Below are positions 58,524-64,000 of a stretch of DNA of 64,000 bases, piece by piece. Numbering within the stretch: position 1 is the first letter of the stretch; each line of letters begins with the position of its first letter. The notes below the pieces were generated by a model, which made no database searches, was not told where the DNA came from, and was given only the letters and a program-made list of their open reading frames with translations. Location of the stretch: contig NZ_QOIL01000020.1 in NCBI RefSeq assembly GCF_003323745.1, forward strand, positions 121,053 to 185,052. Reading direction: 5' to 3'. The DNA is from Sphaerisporangium album. GTDB taxonomy: Bacteria; Actinomycetota; Actinomycetes; Streptosporangiales; Streptosporangiaceae. The translations under genes were made by a program, and so were the position numbers.

Positions 58524-61500
58524 TCAGGCCTCGGGCTCCTCCAGGGACCTCCTCGCGCGCTCGATCACCTCGTCCCCGGTGAGCGCGCTCTTCGGATGGT
58601 GGCTCAGGCACAGAGACGTGCGCACCTTGCGGAACCCCCCGCCCTCCAGGGCCGCGTAGAACTCGCCCGTGCCGAGGTGCGCGACGTCCGCGACGGCGCC
58701 GCCCTTCGCGCGGGCCAGTTCCTTGGCCGCCTCGATCTGCACCGGGGCGTTCAGCAGGCCGAAGAACTGCGTGGCGGCGTTCCCCGGGATCCGGTTGTGC
58801 AGCCCCTTCGGCGACTGCGTCGCGAACACCAGCCCCAGCCCGTACTTGCGGGCCTGCGACGCCAGCGCCAGCGTGCTGTGCGTGCACGCCGTCATCGCCC
58901 CGGACGGCGCGAACGTCTGCGCCTCGTCCATGACGAACAGGCCGCCCAGGGGGCGGTTCCCGGCCGGGTTGCGCTTGATCCACGAGAACAGCGCCATCTG
59001 GAGCTGGTTGACGAACCCCTGCCGCTGGCCGTCCGAGGGGAGCCCGGCGAGGTTGATGACCGAGACGCGCGCCCGCTTGCCCTTCGCGGGGGTCAGCAGC
59101 ACCCCCGGGTCCACCGGGGTCCCGGTGCCGCCGAACAACGGGTCGATGACCATCGCGGCGTGGAGGTTCTCGGCGATGTCCGCCGCCAGCTTCTCGGCGT
59201 TCTTGAGCTCGCTCACCCCCTCCGGCAGCGCCGCCAGGACCTCGATCAGGCCCTTCAGGTTCGTCGCCCCCCGGCCCGCGTAGTACATGAGGGCCTCCCG
59301 GAGCACGGCCAGGCCCTGGTGCACCTTCGCCGCGTTGCCGACCAGCTTCGCGCGCGGGGCCAGGGACTCCACGGCGCTGTCCACGGCCTCGCGGAACTCG
59401 TCCCGGTCGTCGATGACGCCGCTGAAGTCGGGCAGCGGACGGAACGTCAGCGGCCGTCCGGCGTCGCGGCGGGGCGTCCAGACCACGACGTCGGTGTTCT
59501 CCAGGTAGTCCTTGGCCCTGGCCGCGTCCCCGGGGGCCCACTGCGGCGGGTCCTCGGGCCACGCGTCGCCGAGGCGGGCCAGGTCGTTGTTGGGGTCCAG
59601 GACGATGGCGGAGACCCCGTTCAGCGCGCACTCCTCGACCAGCCGCCGGATCAGCACGGTCTTCCCGGACCCCGACCCCGCGAAGATCACGGTGTGCTTC
59701 CGCAACGCCTCCAGCTCGATCTCGACCGGCGTGCCCTCGGCGAACGTGGTTCCCACCCTGATGACGGAGGGCCGCCCCGCCTCCAGATCCACAGCGTCCC
59801 GCCGCGCCACCATCCCGGTCACCGCTCCCAGCGCGTCACCCACCCCGCGCCCTGCCACCGCCCCGGCCGCGCCGTCGGATGGGCCGGTGGCATCGGGCTC
59901 ACCGGCCATGCTGGACGAGGTCGGCGCGGTCGGCGCGGTGGACGAGGTGGGCACGGTGGACGAGGTGGGCACGGTGGACGAGGTGGGCGCGGTGGACGAG
60001 GTGGGCGCGGTGGACGAGGTGGGCGCGGTGGACGAGGTGGCGGTGCCCGCCGAGGAACCCGCCGGGTGCAGCGAGGCGAGGCCGTTCAGGGCCGTGGCGC
60101 CTCCGGGGCCTAACCCTCCTTTGGGCGGCCGGATCGCGCCCTTCCCACCCTGGCCGTCCTCACCGTCCGTCTCGCCCGGGTCCCCGGTGCCGGAATCGTC
60201 CCGCCGCGTCTCCGGAACGCTCCAGACATCAACCAGGGCCTCGGTGAACAGCTTGACGTCGTCGGCGGGCCGGCGGGCCAGCAGCCAGGCGGGCAGATCC
60301 GGCGCGTTCTCCGCGAACATGTCCCGGAGGGCGGCGAGGATCTTCAGGTCCTCCTCGTCCACCGCGAGGGTGCGACCACCTGCCCGCTCGAACTCCGCGA
60401 CCGCTTCCTGCGTACGCGGCCCGCCCGACCAGTCCCCGTTGCGCAGGACGAACAGCCGCCGCGCCGGGGACCCGCTCATCAACCCCGCCGCCACGGCCGC
60501 GGTCCGCAGCCGGTTGAGCGAGGCCAGAGCGTTCCGCGAGGAGATGGCGCGAAAAGCCCAGTGCGCCTCTTCCTCGGACTCCTCGTTCAGACTCCGCCGG
60601 AGCCGCGCATGCAGGGGCGGCTTCGCACTCGGCGGCGCATCCTGACTGAACTCCCGACCAGCCTCCCCCTGCCCGGCGATCCAGGCCGCCAGCCCAGCGG
60701 ACAGCAACGCGGGGATCACCGTGTCCTCGGACGGGAACTCAAGGGCCGGACCGATGACCGCCGCCGCCTTGAGCTCGGCGAACCTCGCATCCAAAGCGCT
60801 CAGATCCGGCAGGTCGACAGGATCGGGGCGCACGATGATCGAGGTGATCGGGTCCCTGAGATTCTCCAGCTCACGTACTTCATCCCCGGCCAGACAGGCG
60901 CGGACATGCTGGTCGATCTTTATGAGAAGCTGCCGCGCAGTGAAGTAGGGGGCGTTCTCGAACGCGGACGGCTTGACCGGCCAGGTCGGATAGGGTGGCC
61001 GGAATCCGACGGCTCGAAAGCGAGACTGCAGCCGTTTTTCGACCAATTCCATGCCGATCTTGGCATTTGGAATGGACTGCAGGTGAGGAACCTCTCTGAA
61101 CCGATCACGCACAGCGTCGACAGCCACCGTCTTGATAAGCGCCCACGACGCTGGCAGGCAGGACAGCACCGTAAGTGTTCGACTCGTGTACTCGCGGAGC
61201 GACATCAGACCGCCCGCGATGTGCTCAATCCCCAGAGCTTCACGCCAGTCGTATTCTGACCCACTCTTGGTGGCGATCGATGTCTGTGCAATGAGAGCGT
61301 CCACTTGGTCGACGGCGATCACAGAAGGACCGATCATCGCCAGCAGACGAGAGACGTCTCGAACGATCTCCTGGGGGGACTTCTTGGTCTTTTGAATTCC
61401 CCACGCGGCACGCTCTCCTGACTCTTCCTCAGGCTGAGAGGCCAGGTAGGAGGCGCCGATGTCCTGAGCATGGAAATTGTCCGAGGCCAGCAGCACCAGC

Positions 61501-62033
61501 GCCCGCGCGGTGTCCTGCGTCTCACGACCGATCTTGCCGTCGAAGCGGCGCAACGCCTCAATGAATCCGTCCAGCGTCGCCTTAGTCAACGGCGCATGCC
61601 CGATCAGGTGAAGACGTTCCACACGTTGCATTCCGACGTAGGCGGACAGTTTCCTCAGGAACATTCTAAGCTGGCTGTCACCGTCCACCTCACGTGCGAG
61701 GCTGTCCAGCATCGACACGAGGATGCTGTCCCAGAAGTCTCTCGCGTCCAGCAGGTTCACCAGGAAGAAGTGACCGCCCACTTCCTGAACTCTTTCACGA
61801 ACCCACCCTACGAGGTGTGTCTTTCCGGACCCGCGTTGCCCTTCGATGACCACCCCGATCGGACTCGCCGTGAGACTGTCGCCTGCCTCCGCGATTCCGT
61901 ATGTGAGCGCCTGAACGGTGGCGCGGTGCAGACCGTTCACATGGAACTCGGACGGACGCCACACGTCGTCGGGAACCTCTGCGTAGTTGAACCGTAAGGC
62001 TTGCAGGGCAAGCCGCTCCTCAGTTCTCATCAT
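58524..62033 (-). CDS. Dual ATPase: N-terminal AAA/ORC-like module, repeat linker, C-terminal HerA-like module
   Basis: 1169 residues. N-terminal module (about 1-420): P-loop GQRGSGKT (65-72), Walker B VIAVDQVDAL, a Cdc6/ORC- or BREX-ATPase-like fold by eye. A helical middle region follows (about 420-620). The linker (667-702) is six SSTAPT/SSTVPT units from an 18-base repeat. C-terminal module (about 745-1169): P-loop GSGSGKT (786-792), LGGLFVMDEAQTFAP as Walker B, and FATQSPKGLHNRIPGN, the sensor/arginine-finger region typical of HerA/VirD4 translocases. HerA-type ATPases usually work as hexameric rings with a nuclease. The start overlaps the upstream gene stop as ATGA. Codons 13 and 641 are TTA. 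The first 400 codons are visibly less G/C-rich than the rest. Confidence 0.88.
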   Translation of the reverse strand: MMRTEERLALQALRFNYAEVPDDVWRPSEFHVNGLHRATVQALTYGIAEAGDSLTASPIGVVIEGQRGSGKTHLVGWVRERVQEVGGHFFLVNLLDARDFWDSILVSMLDSLAREVDGDSQLRMFLRKLSAYVGMQRVERLHLIGHAPLTKATLDGFIEALRRFDGKIGRETQDTARALVLLASDNFHAQDIGASYLASQPEEESGERAAWGIQKTKKSPQEIVRDVSRLLAMIGPSVIAVDQVDALIAQTSIATKSGSEYDWREALGIEHIAGGLMSLREYTSRTLTVLSCLPASWALIKTVAVDAVRDRFREVPHLQSIPNAKIGMELVEKRLQSRFRAVGFRPPYPTWPVKPSAFENAPYFTARQLLIKIDQHVRACLAGDEVRELENLRDPITSIIVRPDPVDLPDLSALDARFAELKAAAVIGPALEFPSEDTVIPALLSAGLAAWIAGQGEAGREFSQDAPPSAKPPLHARLRRSLNEESEEEAHWAFRAISSRNALASLNRLRTAAVAAGLMSGSPARRLFVLRNGDWSGGPRTQEAVAEFERAGGRTLAVDEEDLKILAALRDMFAENAPDLPAWLLARRPADDVKLFTEALVDVWSVPETRRDDSGTGDPGETDGEDGQGGKGAIRPPKGGLGPGGATALNGLASLHPAGSSAGTATSSTAPTSSTAPTSSTAPTSSTVPTSSTVPTSSTAPTAPTSSSMAGEPDATGPSDGAAGAVAGRGVGDALGAVTGMVARRDAVDLEAGRPSVIRVGTTFAEGTPVEIELEALRKHTVIFAGSGSGKTVLIRRLVEECALNGVSAIVLDPNNDLARLGDAWPEDPPQWAPGDAARAKDYLENTDVVVWTPRRDAGRPLTFRPLPDFSGVIDDRDEFREAVDSAVESLAPRAKLVGNAAKVHQGLAVLREALMYYAGRGATNLKGLIEVLAALPEGVSELKNAEKLAADIAENLHAAMVIDPLFGGTGTPVDPGVLLTPAKGKRARVSVINLAGLPSDGQRQGFVNQLQMALFSWIKRNPAGNRPLGGLFVMDEAQTFAPSGAMTACTHSTLALASQARKYGLGLVFATQSPKGLHNRIPGNAATQFFGLLNAPVQIEAAKELARAKGGAVADVAHLGTGEFYAALEGGGFRKVRTSLCLSHHPKSALTGDEVIERARRSLEEPEA
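59938..60045. repeat. Six 18-base tandem repeats in the ATPase linker
   Basis: Units of GTGGACGAGGTGGGCACG or ...GCG run without interruption from 59938 to 60045, the last diverged. In the protein they give the PTSSTA/V repeats joining the two ATPase modules. Copies 1-2 carry CACG, the others CGCG, so the array has expanded in two steps. Confidence 0.9.
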
Positions 62034-62737
62034 GCTCCGATCCAGAGAAGATGCTTGTCCTGGTCGCCGATGTTCACGGCCGCCTCGCGGTCCTCCTTGG
62101 TGAGTGCCTTGCTGTTGGATTCCGGAACCAAGTCAACGTCGGCGGAAAGGATCATCGTTGTCAGCACCTCATCCACCTCCGCCCGGGGAATATCGCCGAG
62201 GTGCAACCTGATCTCCGCGAGGCCGACCCATGCGCCGGGTTCCTTGGCCACCTCGCGGTATGTGGCTCGGATGCGTGCCTCGATGCTTTCTCCCTCCAGG
62301 GAATTCATCGATACATCAGAAGCCGCGGATGAGGGCTCTGACGCGTCTACCGACCCAGACACGAGCAAATCGGGATCGGACAGACCCCCAGAACTGGCGT
62401 AGACATCCAGGAGCCTGACTTTAGGCCGGTGTAGAACGTTTTGGATTCCATCGGCCAACACCTGGACCAAGGCGCCCGCATACCCCGTGGGCCTTTGGAT
62501 GCCCTCACGGAGCATCTCCTCCAGTTGCTTCCACCCATGGTCGCTCAGCACATGAACGAACGAACGGCCCTGCCTCCTGCTATCAACCAGCTTGAGATCG
62601 TTCAGCTTGAGGCGCTCCTTGCCGGTGATCGTCAGACCCCACGTCTCCTGGAGCTCGGGGTTCGAGACCTCTCTGTTCTCCCGCATCAGTACTGCCAGGT
62701 AGGTGAGCAAGAGCGGTGGCAACTTCTCGTCAGCCAT
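62030..62737 (-). CDS. Probable winged-helix protein of unknown family, operon partner of the dual ATPase
   Basis: 235 residues. The first 70 (LLLTYLAVLMRENREVSNPE, LTITGKERLKLNDLKLVDSR, VHVLSDHGWKQLEEML) read like a winged helix-turn-helix domain: three helices, then a beta-wing. The middle is a low-complexity Ser/Asp stretch and the C-terminal third (ARIRATYREVAKEPGAWVGL, ADVDLVPESNSKALTKEDRE) looks like a second, partner-binding winged helix. No family is recognised. It is translated between a nuclease and the ATPase, overlapping them by eight and four bases. Likely a sensor or adaptor that loads the ATPase. GC content is low for this genome. Confidence 0.75.
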   Translation of the reverse strand: MADEKLPPLLLTYLAVLMRENREVSNPELQETWGLTITGKERLKLNDLKLVDSRRQGRSFVHVLSDHGWKQLEEMLREGIQRPTGYAGALVQVLADGIQNVLHRPKVRLLDVYASSGGLSDPDLLVSGSVDASEPSSAASDVSMNSLEGESIEARIRATYREVAKEPGAWVGLAEIRLHLGDIPRAEVDEVLTTMILSADVDLVPESNSKALTKEDREAAVNIGDQDKHLLWIGA

Positions 62738-63788
62738 GACGTTTTCCTTCCAGTAGTCCGTTTCGGCGGCCTTGGAGGAATTGCTCCAGCTGACCGACGA
62801 CCTTCTCTACATCTGTCAAAACCTGGGTGTTCGTGAAGCGCAGGACCGCGTAGCCGTCGAGTTGGAGGCGTACGTCGCGTTGGCGGTCGGCGGCGAAGTG
62901 GTCAGGTTTGAGGTGTTCCTCGCCGTCGATCTCCACGGCGCAGCGCTCGTCGTGCCACAGGAGGTCGACGCGGATCGGGTTGGTGAGGGGGTGGGATCGG
63001 TAGGTCTGGTTCCAGGCGCGGCCTTGGGCCCAGGGGCGGGAGGCGAGGGCCTTTTCCAGGGTTTTCTCCGCTTTGCTGCCTGGGTGCGGGGATCCGGAGA
63101 CGGCCGGGTAGACGATGGCACGTTCCACTGGATGGGCGGACCAGCGCGGCGATATCCGTCCGTCGCGGCCCGGGAAGCGCAGCGTCACCGGTTCGACGCG
63201 GTCGGCGGACGCGGTCAGGTCGCCCGCCAGCCAGACGCCGAACCCGCCCCGGGCGGCCAGCCATTCGCACGCCGCGACGAGCACGTCCTCCTCAGACGCG
63301 GACAACCTCTCGGGCACCCTCACCAGGATCGCCGCCTGGGAGCGGCCGAATCCGGAGGCGAGTACCCGGGCGAGCCCCGCCGCGCGGACTTCGGGGGTGA
63401 ACCTGGAGCTGACGGGCACTCCGCGTAGTGCCGATTCGGCGAGGTCGGCGAGGAACGGACCGAAATGACGGCTGGTGGACGCGGCCCGGAGCGCCAGGGT
63501 CCGTACGGCGATGACCGACGCCCCGCCCGGCCCCTCGATGCCCTCGGCGCCCGGCAACCAGGCGGGGAACAACTCGACCGCGGCGGCTTCCAGCTCGCGC
63601 AGCGCCCTGGCCACCGTCTCCGCCAGGGAGCCGGCGGCCGGGGGGATGTAGGTGAGGATGGCGGGCGCGTCCTCGGGGAGCGGTTCGACGGTGAGCGCGC
63701 TCACCGCGGCGTCCGCCTGTAACAGGCGTGCGACACGCCCCACCGGCAACTCAGCCCACGAATGTGCCACAGGTATCCCTCTGCGCAT
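62730..63788 (-). CDS. DUF559/Vsr-like PD-(D/E)XK nuclease with unknown N-terminal domain
   Basis: 352 residues. The last 120 form a Vsr/DUF559-type nuclease fold: SKAEKTLEKAL with E241, NPIRVDLLWHDERCAVEIDG with D275, E286 and D288, H292, then DRQRDVRLQLDGYAVLRF. These match the S.xE..L, D...E.DG..H and D..RD..L...GY.VLRF pattern of the family. The first 235 residues are an Ala/Leu-rich domain with no recognised relatives. Codon 23 is TTA. ATG 63788 has GAAGTGA upstream; a GTG six codons later (63770) has the better AGAGGG sequence. The gene overlaps the next by eight bases and heads the operon seen here, though more genes may lie beyond the window. Confidence 0.85.
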   Translation of the reverse strand: MRRGIPVAHSWAELPVGRVARLLQADAAVSALTVEPLPEDAPAILTYIPPAAGSLAETVARALRELEAAAVELFPAWLPGAEGIEGPGGASVIAVRTLALRAASTSRHFGPFLADLAESALRGVPVSSRFTPEVRAAGLARVLASGFGRSQAAILVRVPERLSASEEDVLVAACEWLAARGGFGVWLAGDLTASADRVEPVTLRFPGRDGRISPRWSAHPVERAIVYPAVSGSPHPGSKAEKTLEKALASRPWAQGRAWNQTYRSHPLTNPIRVDLLWHDERCAVEIDGEEHLKPDHFAADRQRDVRLQLDGYAVLRFTNTQVLTDVEKVVGQLEQFLQGRRNGLLEGKRHG

Positions 63789-64000
63789 CGATCACTTCAG
63801 GTTGCGCACTTTATACGTGAGCGATACCGGCGCGCACGCCTTTGCCCGAGACCCGGCTATTTGCCCTGTTTAACCTCGATCTTTCATGAGTGGGCTCTGG
63901 TCGCGTAGCGACCGCACCCGACCTTGTTTTCGCGGGTGGCCATGCTCGTGGTCCGACTGTCGCGTCGGGTGGCGGGGTTCCACGGGCCCGGGTGGTCTCC
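63789..64000. other. Right-edge upstream region of the nuclease operon
   Basis: No gene is supported. On the minus strand GTATAAAG (63814-63807) is the most promoter-like sequence before the nuclease start. Two inverted repeats lie further up: GGTCGC/GCGACC (63899-63913) and CACCCG/CGGGTG (63915-63938 area). They could be operators or the end of an upstream gene's transcript. The window ends here. Confidence 0.4.

Noticed and set aside
59938..60045. CRISPR-like regular repeats
   Set aside because: Units are 18 bases with no unique spacers and lie in frame inside a coding region; this is a minisatellite.

Overview
The window is 64 kb of high-GC DNA from a filamentous, sporulating actinomycete. 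Supporting signs are a complete ssgB-type sporulation gene, an Lsr2 nucleoid protein, two SARP/AfsR-class regulators, a DUF5753 helix-turn-helix regulator, very rare TTA codons that sit only in a regulator and in one accessory operon, several apparently leaderless transcripts, and strong third-position G/C bias. The gene content resembles Streptosporangiales or related families, but the genus cannot be assigned from the sequence alone. No rRNA, insertion sequence, integrase or CRISPR array is visible.

Layout. 1-5.8 kb: lsr2, a NAD kinase, a hormone-sensitive-lipase-type esterase, then a minus-strand set of SPW membrane protein, truncated topoisomerase IB-like protein, holin-X-type protein and DUF3618-like protein, the last three joined by ATGA overlaps. 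6-10.2 kb: two large secreted proteins (sorbosone-dehydrogenase/PKD/CBM/ricin, and DUF1080/F5-8C). 10.7-20.3 kb: housekeeping and developmental genes (PRC-barrel, DUF5753 regulator, tRNA-Val(CAC), ssgB, DUF305 and LVIVD lipoproteins, pabB/pabC, hutH) ending in a Gly-Cys-Val tRNA cluster.

20.5-35.2 kb is an accessory cluster: four membrane-anchored GT2 glycosyltransferases, two paralogous membrane-anchored EEP phosphoesterases, an LPG-synthase-type flippase-like protein, a UbiA prenyl-phosphate phosphoribosyltransferase-like enzyme, an SDR epimerase, a class-III aminotransferase, and two SARP-family regulators. The divergent promoter region at its centre carries mirror-image SARP-style direct repeats with identical spacing. 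The product is unknown; a surface glycolipid or a specialised glycosylated metabolite is plausible.

35.6-46 kb: a transmembrane Ser/Thr kinase, a 43-residue membrane protein coupled to a YeiH-type transporter behind a structured leader, a GH20 hexosaminidase, a cNMP-sensing histidine kinase overlapping a receiver/thioredoxin-reductase-like fusion, a Cys-rich small protein and a PAP2-like protein. 45.8-51.5 kb is a cell-wall amino-sugar set: BadF-type sugar kinase, GHL10 glycosidase, NagZ and a MurR/RpiR regulator. 51.5-58 kb: DoxX, a 55-residue membrane protein, a YVWREA-repeat secreted protein, a CsxA-like GH2 exo-glucosaminidase and an uncharacterised protein.

58.5-63.8 kb is the most striking part: a translationally coupled three-gene operon of a PD-(D/E)XK (DUF559/Vsr-like) nuclease, a probable winged-helix protein and a 1169-residue protein with an N-terminal AAA-type ATPase, an 18-bp-repeat linker and a C-terminal HerA-like ATPase. 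It has lower GC than its surroundings in its proximal part and three TTA codons. It looks like an uncharacterised anti-phage or DNA-processing system; that function is inference.
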